A DNA stretch of 64,000 nucleotides from NCBI RefSeq assembly GCF_023343835.1, contig NC_064472.1:11399469-11463468 (forward strand), given 5' to 3'. The notes beneath the pieces are model-generated. The model worked only from the letters and a program-made list of their open reading frames with translations, was not told the origin of the DNA and did not search any database. This DNA is from Lagopus muta (lineage: Eukaryota > Chordata > Aves > Galliformes > Phasianidae). Positions 39,090-51,454 of this stretch are shown here, in pieces (position 1 is the stretch's first letter; the number at the start of each line of letters is the position of its first letter). A program made the position numbers and the translations under genes.

Positions 39090-39147
39090 AATAGAATCAC
39101 CGAGGTTAGAAGAGACCTACGAGATCATCCAGTCCAACTGTCTACTA
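39090..39147 (-). mobile_element. very short CR1 3' end inside the hAT transposase
   Basis: Only about 58 bases: ATAGAATCACCGAGGTTAG, then GAGACCTACGAGATCATCC and AGTCCAACTG, the reverse of the extreme CR1 3' end. Transposase coding sequence is readable on both sides, which shows it is an insertion into the hAT element. Confidence 0.9.
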
Positions 39148-39441
39148 GTTCCAGTGTTAAAAGTGTGGATGCTGGTCGTGAGGACATAATTTACTTTTCT
39201 AAAGGAAGGTGGCTAAGTTAAGGTGAAGTGCAAAAAAGATTTTAGGATTTGTGAAATGAAATCAAGTATTTTATGTAAACAAAAGGAAAATTTGTGTCAA
39301 AACATGAAGATGGAAAATGGCTCACAGATGTAGCACTTTTAGATGGATTTGACTTTTTGATGGATATTCATTTAAATGTGTTAAAAATGTGCCTTCAAAG
39401 TGAAAATCAAGTTGTCTGTGCTATGTTTCAAACCATAATAA

Positions 39442-40134
39442 CAGAATCACAGAATCACACAGAATCGTAGGGGTTGGAAGGGACCTCCAGAGATCATCGA
39501 GTCCAACCCCCCTGCCAAAGCAGGTTCCCTACAGCAGGTCACACAGGTCGGCATCCAGGCAGGTCTTGAACATCTCCAGAGAAGGAGACTCCACCACCTC
39601 CCTGGGCAGCCTGTTCCAGTGCTCCGTCACCTCACTGTAAAGAAGTTCTTGCGCACATTTGTGCAGAACTTCCTATGCTGCAGTTTCCGGCCGTTTCCCC
39701 TTGTCCTGTCTCCACTCACCACTGAAAACAGTCTGGCCTCGCCATTCTGCCCCCCACACCTCAGATATTTATAGACCTGGATCAGGTCCCCTCTCAGTCT
39801 TCTTTTCTCAAGGCTTTTCTTCATAGGGGAGATGCTCCAGGCCCTTCACCATCTTTGTGGCCCTCCGCTGGACTCTTTCCAAGAGATCCCTGTCTTTTTT
39901 GTACTGGGGAGCCCAGAACTGGACGCAGTACTCCAGATGAGGTCTTACCAGGGCAGAGTAGAGGGGGAGGATCACCTCCTTCGACCTGCTGGCCACGCTC
40001 TTTTTAATGCATCCCAGGATATCATTGGCCCTCTTGGCCACAAGGGCACACTGCTGGCTCATGGCCAACCTGTCGTCCACCAGGACACCCAGGTCCCTTT
40101 CCACAGGGCTCCTCTCCAGCAGCTCATCCCCCAA
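39442..40134 (-). mobile_element. CR1 LINE, about 690 bp, nested in the hAT element
   Basis: The plus strand begins CAGAATCACAGAATCACACAG (reverse CR1 end repeats), followed by GGGGTTGGAAGGGACCTCCA. On the minus strand, open frames at 39808-40137 and 39627-39824 encode the ORF2 C terminus, including [18 protein letters not shown] and [16 protein letters not shown] frameshift separates the two frames near 39815. The hAT transposase reads FQTIIT just before the insertion and TFKMKLKLW just after it. The CR1 sequence looks less decayed than its host. Confidence 0.96.
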
Positions 40135-40934
40135 CATTCAAAATGAAACTTAAATTATGGCAAGCTGAAGTTATGGCAAATAATTTCATGCATTTAAATA
40201 TATTGGCTAGACAAACTTGTATGAACAGTGAAAAATATGCAGCCTTGCTTTCCATTCTGGTAAAGGAATTTGAGAATAGGTTTAAGAAATCTGAAAAAAA
40301 TCATAAATTTCTTGGTATATTTGTGTCTTGCTTTTCAATTCACATAAACTCATTACATGCACATTTTTAAATGGAATGTATAGTGTCGCAATCAGAGTTT
40401 CAGCTCAAAGGAAAAGTGGATCGTGTCTACTTACCAGACTTTTGTAAGACCTATCTCAGCAGAAGAAAAGTATTCCTCACTTCATGATCACACCTTATTC
40501 ATGTCATTGCTTTTGGACAGTGTGTACATTTGTGAGTGACTGTTTTCAAGAATGAATCAGAGGAAGAGTAATAATTCGTCAAAAATTTCAGATGATTACC
40601 ATGAGAGGTCATTGACAACTGCAACTACTTCCACCCAACCAGACACTGATCTGTTAGTTTCACAAAAACAAGGTCAAATACCCCACTAGTTTCATGTTTT
40701 TGTTGCTGTATAAGTTTTAATAAAACATATATTAAAAATATTATTTTTAACTTATTTACATTAATTGAATTATATATTCTACATACGGCCAAGACAGTTT
40801 CTCTTCTCTCAAGCCAAAAGGTTGGACACCTGGCTAGCCTCAGACAACGCTATGGTGTCTTTGTCCTCTTGTTAGCAGTATAGCTGCTTGGACTCGTGGA
40901 CTTATTCCAACATAGCAATTTAAGGAGCTATTGT

Positions 40935-41026
40935 TTTTACTTTTATTTTTATTTTTATTTTTATTTTTACTTTTATTTTTATTTTTATTTTTATTTTTAT
41001 TTTTATTTTTATTTTTATTTTTATTT
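40935..41026. repeat. (ATTTT)n pentanucleotide microsatellite
   Basis: About 18 units of TTTTA with a few ACTTTT variants. It starts about 100 bases after the hAT right end. Confidence 0.97.
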
Positions 41027-43875
41027 CTTGATCTAGGCTGTGTAGAAGTGGCTGTGGACTTAAGCCTTTTAAAGTACTCTTGAAGATGTCTGTGATTGAA
41101 TACCTTTAACTACAGCTGAAGGATATCTTTCATCTCTTTGACTCATAGCTTTTATTCACACGCTCTTCTCTAACTATATTTTACTTGTTAAATGTTTGCC
41201 TTCAAGCGTTTTGGGGTGTCAATCTCTTTCTGGCTGTTCTTGTTCAGCATCTAACACTAGTGCTATTTGATGATATTTGGATTTGGGAAGGTGACCTAAC
41301 TTGTAAAACTATCTGAAACTCAAGCTAAACTCACTGCTGTACAGCCATCTGGAGAGTCTCATTCCCCAGACATGCTGCTGGTGCTTCTCTTAGATGCAGC
41401 TAAATTACAGTTAGCTGTCTAGAACACTTGTACGCTCAGATGATAACAGAAGCCAAGGTCTTTTTGTAACTTTGCAAACAATGTGGTTACTAGTGCTTAT
41501 GTACATGTCTGATATACGTATTTTACTCTGCTTGCAGGTGTGTGCTTTTCTTTCATCTTTGCTTCCTTTACTGTGCGTGGTGGAAACCTCTTAGGAATCC
41601 TTTGGGAACTTGTCTGCTTATCCGTAGACTGAAATAGGGCCCTTTGAAGTCAGATGGCAGACTTCGGTCTGCTTGACTGAGCTTTGAATCAAGAACCAAA
41701 ATGTTGGCTTCATGGAAGTGAATGGTGAGGCTTAAGTGAGATTTGGACTTACCTTGATTCTATCATAGACATATGTTACCTATTGAGAATACCCAGTGTG
41801 GCAAGTTATCCTTATTGACTTTGTGAGGGCTGTTTTTCTGTTGTTATTTTGCTTCTGGAGTGATTGTTTGTGATCTGACATGAATCTGTTCAATAGATAC
41901 AACAGCAACCTCTTTCTGACCTTGTGCTGATGGTGTGAATCACAGATCTATAAATCATAAATTTGTCAGAAGTCTAAATGAAGTGCACCATATGAGATGT
42001 AGGTGAGATGGGGAATGGCATAAAAGCAACACTGTGAGCTTATGGAGTGATAGTCAGTGCACTGCTTGAAAGAAGTTTTACTGCATGCCCCAGAAGCAAA
42101 TAGGTTGCTGTGCTTTTAAAGGAGAGAAAACTGTGTAACATACAACAAACCTTATTAGCCGCTAAGCTATATGCTAGATGAGTTACAAGAAGCTAGTGCA
42201 GTGTCAGATTCATATCTTCAATTGTTTTACCTTTATTGCTTCTTGTCAATGTGCATTTAAATGTCAGGGGAAAATTTGAAACTGAATGCAAGCAATTTAA
42301 TGAGAGCAGATTCAGTTGAGGACAGTGATTTGTGAGGACATTTATAAAAACTGTTTAATTTGGAGTTTTGGTTTTAAATGCATTTGAAATATGGGTTGAT
42401 CGAGTTATTTCTGTGTACTTATCAGGTGAGGAAGCTGAATTTTTTTTTAATAATTCTTCTGGTTAAGGGCATTTGAACGGTGTCATGTGCTTATGCCCTC
42501 TATTCCGGCTTGAGAAGGCTGCAAATTTCAGCTATCTAGAATGTGTTTGGTGCATTTTCTGGCACAGTAACAGCATACTCAGAGGGGATTTTTGTGAATT
42601 TCTTTTTGCCCACCCATTTATGTTCCTGTCCCACTTGGTATACCGAGTGGTACAAAGCCTGTTGCTCTTTGCTTTTGCTGGGTTTCTCACAGTGGTCACC
42701 TGAGTCAATGTGTGTCAATGACGGTTTCAAGCAGCGGTTATGCACCCTTGCAGTTATGATGGATTGATGTGGCAAACAGTACTATGTATGCCAAGAGCTA
42801 AATAGCAACACAGCTTTCCTAGACTAGATGTTGTGCAGCTGTCTTTTTGCAGCAGTGAATACTACTACTTAATGCATATGTTGTTTGCTGGTAAACTTGA
42901 AGTTGCTCAGAGTGTTTTGGTTTTGTTATTCTTAACGTAGGTTCCTTGTTTGCAAGCCAGGTCTCGCTTCAACTGGATTGCTGTGCTGGTTATTTTGCAT
43001 GCTGTGCTTTCAAGAGGGTTTGTGAGGGACTCCAGCTCAGATTGTCACAGCAAAAAGTTCTTGATCGTTTGCTGTAGTTGTGCATGTCAGCTGTCTCCAT
43101 TATCTCAGAAGATGGTAAGATGCTTGAAATCTGATGAAGGGTGGAATTTGTTGTGTTTGTGAGTAGAGTTGCTAGATCATTTGAGGTAGAAAGTCATTTA
43201 TATAATGCTGGCTAAACTGTACCAAGGTGAATGAGATGTGGCAAATGTAAGCATTGTGTGGAGAAAATGGCTACAGTGGAGTTTTTTGCATGCCTGTTGA
43301 AGGGTGACTATCAGTTTGTGTTGTACTGAATAAGACCTTGAATCAGTGTACAGTACATTTCTTCTGATCATTTTAAAGTATGGATGGTTGCTCTATTATT
43401 ACAGATAAGGTGATGACCACCAAACTCCCTCTCCCTATTTTTTTTTTTTTTTTTAAATTTGGGGGAACATGCAGCTTATCTCCAGGCTCTTGTCCTTCAG
43501 TGTCTCATTGTGTGGTTTTGGGCACACAAGCAATTGTGGTTGTTTCAGTCTACAAAATGTGTAATATCTACTTTGGATAGCTGTACTGTCTTTTTGAAGA
43601 GAAGGCATCAAGTCCAGTTTATGATTCTTCTAATGAAATAAAATGAAAGAACATTAGGTAAGTAGTCTTCGGGGAGCAGAGGGAAGCTTAGTGAGCTAAT
43701 ATGTAGCTGGAATGTACTTGGTGTTCACTGATGTTTTCTCTTCTGGTGGCATAAGAATGTAATCATTCTGCCATCGTGTATTTTTTCCAATCCATGCAAG
43801 GCAGTTTCTGTGTCTGGAGTATAGATTTATAATATCCTTTGGCCTTTTGGTGGGGCTTTTTTTTTTCATTTATTG

Positions 43876-44246
<371 letters not shown>

Positions 44247-45340
44247 CAAAATATTTCCTGACATCTTTAATCAGATCAAGTCACTTTATGATTTAACCTT
44301 GAAATCTAAGATTTCACTTTCCTGCAGTGGTTACTCAGGTTGTCTCTATCTATAAGATAAGGAAAAAAATTCATGCTACCCAGAAATGATGCATAAAATA
44401 TTTACCTAATGACAGATTTTTAGTTGCTCTTCTGCAGTGTTGATCTTAAATTCATTCACCTCTCCCATCTCCTGGGTAGCTCTCGTAGATTTAATGGTTG
44501 TTTTCAGTGCATCATTTTCATTTTCTTAGGTTTATATTTCTATTTTTAACAGTAATTGCTGTTGTTTTCCTGTTTTGCCAGGTTTTCGTCTTTGATCTGT
44601 AAGTTACACGTGTTGCTTTGTAGTTTCAGTTTTATAAATGTGGAATTGTCAGTTCTCTGTACATGCAGCAAACACAGCTATAAAATTTCATTATTTGACA
44701 TAAGCAGTGAAAACAAACCAAATTTACTTGTGCATGTATTGAAGGCAGCTGTAAAATACAGTGCAGCCTCCTCTAGAGGAGGTGAATGGGGGCTGTAAGT
44801 GTTACTGTCAGGACTCACTTAAGCTCCTAGGCAAACAGCGTGTGGACCCAAGCTAGTGTAGTAAAGGAAGGAAAGATTAGAACAACTCAACCCCTCATTT
44901 TTCATGTGGGTTTATGTGTAGGTACCTGTTATTCCACTTTTACATATTTAAGCTGAGGGAGGAGGTGTGTAAGAATACTTTTTGGGGCAATTGTGTTCGA
45001 TAACAAAGTAATTGCACAGTGCTCAAATACTGTGGAAACATGGGGTCTGCACAAACTCTTGAGAGACAACTAGTTTCTGCCTTGTCCAGCTTTATTTCTC
45101 TCTTAGCTCTACATAGCTTTGGACTTCATAGCCTGTTTTGACTTTGATATATCTGCTGGCTGTTACTGTAAATTTCTTTATCTTGAGTATCCTGCTGTTA
45201 AAATATGTTTGTAATCTGAAGTGCTGCTATTGACACTGCCGGAGATTTGGTCTTCCTTGCATGGCACATAGAATTTGCTCTAGACATGTGTGATAGGACT
45301 GCTTGAGTATTTTACATTCATGCTTCCATCAGCAGAATTT

Positions 45341-45392
45341 GAAAGGGTGATTTTAAGTACAAATTCAAAAGGGTAATTTTAAGTACAAATCC
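45341..45392. repeat. 26-bp tandem duplication next to a CR1
   Basis: The unit GAAAGGGTGATTTTAAGTAC plus AAATTC at 45341-45366 is repeated at 45367-45392 with three mismatches. It ends within two bases of the 5' boundary of the following CR1. Confidence 0.88.
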
Positions 45393-45393
45393 A

Positions 45394-46063
45394 AATGCAA
45401 GGTCTCATATCTGGGTTAAGGCAAGCACCATTACCAGTACAAGCTGGGGGATGAAAGAATTGAGCAAGCCCTGCTGACAAAGACTTGGGGGGGAGGTGAT
45501 CCTGCCCCTCTACTCTGTGCTGGTGAGGCCTCACCTGGAGTACTGTGTTTGGATGTGGAGTCCTCAGTACAGGAGAAACATAGACCTGTTGGAGTGCATC
45601 ATGGAGGGCCACAAACATGATCCATAGAATGGAACACCTCTCCTACAAGAACAGGCTGACAGCTGGCACTCTTAAGCCTGGAGAAGAGAAGGCTGAGAGT
45701 GACCTAATAGCAGCCTTTAAAGAGTAGCAGTATTTAAAAGGGAGCTACAGAAAAGAAGGGGGTAGACTTCTTAGCAGGGTCTGTGGAGATTGAACAAGGG
45801 GAAATGGCTTTAAACTCAAGGAGGATAAATTTAGGTTGGGTATAAGGAAAAACTTCTTTACAGTGAGGGGGGTGAGGCACTGGAACAAGTTACCTAGTGT
45901 TTTGGTTGATACCCCATCTCTGGAGACTTTCAGAGCGAGGTGGGATAAGGTCCTGGGCAGCCTGATCTGGCTGTGGGTGTCCCTTTTTATTGCAGGAGAG
46001 TTGGACTAGATGGCCTTCAGAGGTCCCTTCCAACTCTAAGGATTCCATGATCCCAAGATTCTA
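45394..46063 (+). mobile_element. CR1 LINE, about 670 bp sense fragment with internal deletions
   Basis: It starts in ORF2 (CAAGGTCTCATATCTGGGTT), then jumps to GGAGGTGATCCTGCCCCTCT without the intervening CR1 sequence, showing an internal deletion near 45490. It continues through CCTGGAGAAGAGAAGGCTGA and AAAAACTTCTTTACAGTGAG to the 3' end, with GGTCCCTTCCAACTC and ATTCCATGATCC. Stop codons and frameshifts are frequent. Confidence 0.94.
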
Positions 46064-47390
46064 AGTATGGAAGCTATCACTGACCATGATTAAAAAATCT
46101 CTAATGAACTTTTCTGAAAAGTAGAGAACTATGTTCCTGGTCACAAAATGCTTAGGATCTTGTAGAATAAAGTTTTTTGCATCTTAATCAGTTGTTTTCA
46201 GTTACTGCTCCCAGTTCCAATCAATGCAGGATCACAGTCTAATCTGAAACACCCCTTCTGTGTTTTCAGCATGTGTGGGATTTTAGATGAATTATTAGTT
46301 TTCACACAAACAGCTGAAATGCATCCTCTTTTCAAGTATGTTTGACTAATCCATAGTGATTAAGCAAAACAAGTAGGAAAGAATGTGATCTTGCTATATT
46401 CCACAATTGTAATGACTCCCTTTGAAATAAATCAGTTGTCAGAAGACTCATGTCTGCATATGCACATGGCATAGCTGCAGACAGGAAATGCCCTAGTCTG
46501 TTGACCTCGTCTCCAAGGGAAAATCAAAGCTCTCATTAAATTTAACAAAAAAGAAAGAAGAAACCAAAACCAGCTTGTCTTAGTTGGAGACAAAAGGAAT
46601 AGTATGTATAATTTCTTTTTTTGTATATGAATGCGTATTCTGATATTTAATTTTTTTTTTTCTTTTTTTCTCTTAATGCAGCTGAAAAGAGTGAGGTCTG
46701 ATGTATTTTCTTAAGGCTCCATTACAGTCCACAAGGATGAAGAGGAAATGGTTAGAGGAATGCCAAGAAGTCCCTATTCCCTAACCAATTTCCTCGTCGT
46801 ATTTTAACCATCTTTATTTCACATTGCATGCTTCAGCTCCTGTGAGCATTTCTGTGTTTAGAAGATGGGAAGATTGCAATGTGTTCTTAAGTTACATCAC
46901 TCACATTCTTTTGCCTGCAGTTTAAAGAAGAAAACTGACTAGATTTTAGTATGCCTATATACAGACCAGGTGTGGAGAAATTGAAATGTTGATTTCATAA
47001 CCTTTGATCTTTTAGAATCTTTAGGCATGATATCTTATTAATATCAAGAAATGGTGCTAGTTTAGGGCAGCAAAAATATTCATCTCTGTGCCTAGTTATT
47101 ACCACTGGTCTGGAATTTACAGCTTGAATTTATGCAGTACAAGCCCCATTTACTCACTTTATTCCATGAATTCTGTTTTTTATGCTTCTTGCTAGGCTCT
47201 TCTAAAAGTAAGCTGAGTTTTAAAATTTCTTTGAAAGAATTTTAAACAGAAGAAAGAAAACAAAATATTGCAAAATTCAGGCTTTTATGATCTATTAAAA
47301 AACATCATCAACAACAAAAAAACCACTGGGTTTCTCTGTTAAGTATTTCTCTACTACATTTTTATTTCCTTTCTGCCTTATCACCCTCCT

Positions 47391-47605
47391 AGAATCATAG
47401 AATGGTTTGGGTAGGAAGAGATTTTTAAGATCATTGAGTTCCAACCTCCTGCTACAGGCAGGGACAACTCCCATGAGACCAGGTTGCTCACAGCCCCATT
47501 CAGCCTGGCCTTCAATGCCTCCAGGGAGGGAGCATCCACAGCCTGGCTGGGCAACCTGTTCCAGTGTCTCGCCTCCTTCACCATAAAGAATTTCTTCCTA
47601 ATATC
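47391..47605 (-). mobile_element. CR1 LINE, 3' end fragment, antisense
   Basis: It begins AGAATCATAGAATGGTTTGG and continues with CAACCTCCTGCTACAGGCAG and GCCTGGCTGGGCAACCTGTT, then AATTTCTTCCTAATATCTAG. The minus-strand frame at 47381-47584 is a remnant of the end of ORF2. AATATCTAGTCT occurs twice just beyond the 5' side of the element (47600-47611 and 47619-47630), a local duplication. Confidence 0.95.
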
Positions 47606-47955
47606 TAGTCTAAATCTAAATATCTAGTCTGAAATTAGGCTAAATCTTGAATATCCAGATCAGATATACAAAAGAAAATCTCCTTGTAGAAAAAGGGAAG
47701 TAAATATTCCAAACTGCTGCAGGGAGAGTAGTCTGTTATTCGGATGTGCAGTGGCTTCTATGAAGTGTGGTCTTGTACTTTCTGATCCTCATAGGTATGG
47801 TCTCTTCCATTCTCACGAAGTTTACTTACTACCATAAGTTTTCTCTTTCTGAGGCTTTGAACAGGTGTAACAGATGCTGTTTTAATACCTGGTTTCTAGT
47901 TCATAAATGTCTTCATATTCAGTGGCTGCTACAATTGTGGTAAGTGATGATTGTA

Positions 47956-49210
47956 CAAGAGCTGCTCTAAAAGTAATGCTTCCTATTTTAGTATTTTGGC
48001 TCAAGACGTCAAAGGCAGATGTTGGTGGTATGACAGTAGAGGTTGAGCCTTCCAACAAATATCCCATTACATTTTGTTGCTGTGTGACAGATGGCAGCAG
48101 AGGGGCAGTCTGCATGGAAGCACAGATGAAGCAAATGTGGAAAAAGTGGCACCCACTGACATTCATCAATGCTTGCTATGGTCTCTATGAAAACGAAACA
48201 ATGGTGGTGAACACAGTGAGGTGGTGGGTGGTGTGTTTCAGCAGTGGTGACAGCATTGTGAAAGACAAGCCACATTCTGGATGGCCATGCACAGCTGCAA
48301 CACCACAAAATGAAGAGCATCTTAACCAGCTCATCTGTGGAAATTTATTGAGTTATGATGAGGGAACTGTGTATATAGTTGAATATTGGTTTCAATGTGT
48401 TGGAAATGATGGTGGCAATGTTGGAATACTGCAGAGTTTTGCACCAGATGGATCCTACGAATACTTACACTGAAACTGAAAGAAAGCATATGCAAGTTTG
48501 TCAGGACCTGTTGAGCCAATGTGAAACTGGAGGTGGGAGTTTCCTGGACTGCATCTTTGCTGGTGACGCGATGTGATGTCACCACTGTACTGGAGTCAAA
48601 ACAGCAGTCCATGGAGTGGCAACCTGAACTCCCCGTCAGAGATGTTCAAGATGTTTCCATCAGGTAAAGCGATGTGCACTGTCTTTTGGGATAGCAATGG
48701 TGTGATCCTGCTGTGCTTCCTGGAACACAGACAGACCATCAATTCTGATTGTTACATGGTGACACTGATTAAGCTGAAGGTTCAAGCTTTCAGAGTCAGG
48801 CCAGAGAAGAATTTTCTCTTGCAGCACAATAAAGCCAGGCCCCATACTGGTTTGAAGACTGCCAATCGTTGTTAAACTGTTGTATTGTACCCACCAAATA
48901 ATCAGTCTTCTGACTTCCATCTGTTTGAACTGATGAAAGATGGGTTGTGCAGGCAACATTTTCCTGGCAGTGATGTTGTTATACCAGCTGTGAAATAGTT
49001 GATTACCTCCACTGGTGCACATTTTTACAGATGCAGCAAGCAGGCTCTTGTTCATCACTGGTGAAAATGCGTAGATAATAGTGGTGACTGTGTGTTGGAA
49101 AACAATGTTCTGTAGCTGGGAATTTGCTCTATGATATACTGTTATTATGCTTTTAGTATCTGCTGCAGCTTGTATGGAAATAAATAGGAGGCATTATTTT
49201 CGGAGTGACC
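47956..49210 (+). mobile_element. mariner DNA transposon relic (Galluhop-like)
   Basis: The left end carries GCTGCTCTAAAAGTAATGC, and the right end is the inverted counterpart, GGAGGCATTATTTTCGGAGT plus GACC. About 21 of 29 terminal bases match as an inverted repeat. TA lies directly outside both ends (47954-47955 and 49211-49212), the canonical mariner target duplication. The length of about 1.25 kb is normal for the family. The terminal sequence agrees with the mariner known from chicken and other galliforms. The interior holds a broken transposase. Confidence 0.93.
48108..48965 (+). pseudogene. mariner transposase pseudogene
   Basis: The first open segment (to the stop at 48471) covers the N-terminal DNA-binding region: MKQMWKKWHPLTFINA, then RWWVVCFSSGDS and VKDKPHSGWPCTAA. 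After frame changes the catalytic core follows near 48665-48930. The first catalytic Asp is kept in FWDSNGVIL. The second should lie in a HDNARPH motif but reads HNKARPH, so the Asp is lost. The third Asp survives in SSDFHLF, reached after a frameshift and stop near 48873. Stops, frameshifts and the lost Asp make it inactive. Confidence 0.88.
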
Positions 49211-50325
49211 TACATCTCTATTGTCTGGCTTATAAGCCAAATATTTCAAATACTCACTACCTTTTCCAGAGTGCTGCCACACAAAGTTCAAGGCTAAACC
49301 AGAAATGTACTGAATTCCTTTACAGTGTATTTTCATGAGTTTTTTCAAACACACATGCGTAAGTTTCGCAACGAACCCAGTGCTTATCTTGAAGTATCCT
49401 TAAATAGTCATATAAGAGATTGTTGTGTGCTCCTGCAAACTTGAATATGGGCCCAAGATGTATGAAGTATGGCAATACTAGGTAAGGTAGCTTTTGTAGT
49501 ATTGATGTAAATTCAGGAGTTTAAACTTAGTAATGTTTTTCACCTGTCTTATTCAGAAGACAAAGTTGTAGCTTCTTTTTTGTAGCTCTTAAAAATCTTT
49601 TTTTGGCTTTCCAGAGTTCAGCAGCTTTTCTGACTGCCTGGCTGAGATGATCTGCCTTAACAGTGTTAACAGAAGTGAGAAATATTTGTAGAACAGTAAT
49701 TATTAAAGAGAACTGGGAGCTCTGGTTGTGAAATCCAACACCTATAACAATAATTAGTGTTTGACTGGAAGGCATGTAATACGCTAAGAATCTACGATTA
49801 GGACTGAGTACCTGCTACATGACATCAAAACCTTGGTTGTTGAATGCTCTTAACTCATTAGGTATGTAGGCAGGACCCTGTAATGAAATTGAAGGATCTT
49901 CTTCAATCTTTCTGATACTCATTTTAGTTTTATGCTCACTGTTTTCCATGCTACGAATCCTTATCAAAGCTGTGATTTGTTGAAGCTTTGAGTTGTATGG
50001 GAGACTCCAAGAGCATTTGGTGTTACATCTCCCCACATTTCTGTTCAGTTTTCTGTTTGTTTCCGCGCTGTTTTGGTGGAGGGGAAGACACTGAAAGAAG
50101 AAGCAAGCTACCTTTCAATCTGCTTCAGGACTGCTCTAGCAAAGTCTGCTTGAATCATCTCATCTGAATCTCCAGCAGTACTTGTGTCCTACAGGGAGAG
50201 GAGGTCAGTTCACTCTTCTTCCCTCTTCCTACCACCCGACAAAAAAAAACAAAAACAAAAAACTGACACATTTGAGATCATTTTTCACAACTAAGCACTG
50301 TAGAACAATTTGTGATTGAAAGAAA

Positions 50326-50354
50326 AGCAAACAAAAACAAACAAACAAAAAAAA
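50326..50354. repeat. (CAAA)n simple repeat
   Basis: A short run of CAAA units following an A- and C-rich stretch that begins near 50238. Low complexity. Confidence 0.8.
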
Positions 50355-51454
50355 TACATGCATCGACACAAAGGCTGAGTTTTATTTAAAATAGAAAAGT
50401 AGTATCTTGCACTGGCAGGAATGTCATCCACATTCTGTTTCTTGTTTTCTCTTTAGCTGATTGTGGGTGGAGTTCTGAAATATTTCAGGCTAACTCCAGA
50501 AGCCACTGACTTGGGAGAGAGCTACCATCAGCCTGGGCCTCCATTGTCCTGTAGCTTTGAGGATATTTCTGGCATTTCTTCATGTGGCTTTTTCGTGCTG
50601 CTCTTGAGGCATTGTGCTTACCAATGGATCTTAATTGTTACTGTAATTAAAAGCATCATTACTAAGCCATGCCGCCTTTCCTCTTTCCGTATTCCTTTGC
50701 TTATTTTGTATCTGCAATACAGGAAGCTGGTATAGACCCTGGATTTCACTGTGCTTGGTGGTGTTATTTTTATTCTTCTTTTTTGTCCTTACAGTTAAAG
50801 TTTTACTTTTGCAAAGTTTTGTTCTAAAATAAAAGCTACGTTTCTCTCTTGTAAAATACCAAATACTTTTCATCATACCTAAAGGAGGTGCTGTGCGTTT
50901 TGTTGAGCAGCGGGTGAACATAGTTTGCATTATGCAGACTTGCCAAGAACGTTAATAAATTCCAATCACTGAAGTTGATGAAAGACACACATTATCTGTT
51001 TCTGGCAAGAATTACTGTGCATCTATTTAGTCCCAACTTTAAACCATGTCATTTCATGAACAAAGTTAATTACAATGTTCTTAGTCTTTGTTACAAGAAA
51101 GCTTAGTGGTGGGGAGAATCAGCAGTTGATGTTAATTTGTGTTCTCTGACTTAACGCTTAGCTGTCTCGGTCTTTTTGTATGTAAGCTTGCCAGACCTGC
51201 AATGTACTGCAGTTGTTGGGGAGAACATAATGTCAGCTGATGAAAATGACAGGGAGAGGATATTACTTCTAGTAGCTGAAAGCAGTATGGTTAACTGTCT
51301 AGTGTTCATGCAGTTCTCTGTCTTCAGTGACTCAATATAGTGTTTTTTAAGGAAGATAATTAAATGATTTTGTGTGAAGTTGCTGCTTTTGGTATATAAA
51401 ACCTGTTCCTTCAGAGATTTCCCATAGATTCCTCCTTAATCCAGCAATTTAAAC

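Larger units (their letters stand above)
38350..40689 (+). pseudogene. hAT transposase pseudogene (BED finger and hAT C terminus)
   Basis: Translation across frameshifts and stops recovers a transposase of the type domesticated in GTF2IRD2 and related ZBED proteins. Near 38455-38526 a BED zinc finger keeps its ligands: CLIC (C-x2-C), then HYLQKH (H-x4-H). Near 38960-39090 the conserved HCIICQE and VMQIVIKTVNF blocks appear. Near 39160-39440 YFSKGRWLS and KHEDGKWLTDVALL are readable. After the nested CR1 the frame resumes with FKMKLKLWQ, and near 40640 the end of the dimerisation region reads TATTSTQPDTDLLVSQKQ, stopping at TAG 40687. In-frame stops (for example near 38397 and 38418), frameshifts and two CR1 insertions make it non-functional. 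Confidence 0.85.
37972..40832 (+). mobile_element. hAT (Charlie-type) DNA transposon relic with two nested CR1 insertions
   Basis: The left terminus, CAAGGATGTCCAACC, is matched by the reverse complement of the right terminus GGTTGGACACCTG (40820-40832). These are short inverted repeats of the Charlie kind. The left flank GATTAGCC resembles the right flank GCTAGCC, a possible decayed 8-bp target duplication. Just inside the left end is a GC-rich subterminal stretch (GGCTGCAGGCTGCATGCGGC) shared with the copy at 51455. The interior encodes a dead transposase. CR1 pieces at 39090-39147 and 39442-40134 interrupt it, so the hAT inserted first. Confidence 0.88.

Noticed and set aside
46660..46710. 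Possible exon after a TTTCTCTTAATGCAG acceptor-like site
   Set aside because: The sequence after it soon reaches stops in all frames, matches no RAI14 residues and has no evident paired donor.
47907..48473. A 188-codon frame as a possible host gene
   Set aside because: It spans the mariner left terminus and the degraded N-terminal half of the transposase, so it is transposon sequence.
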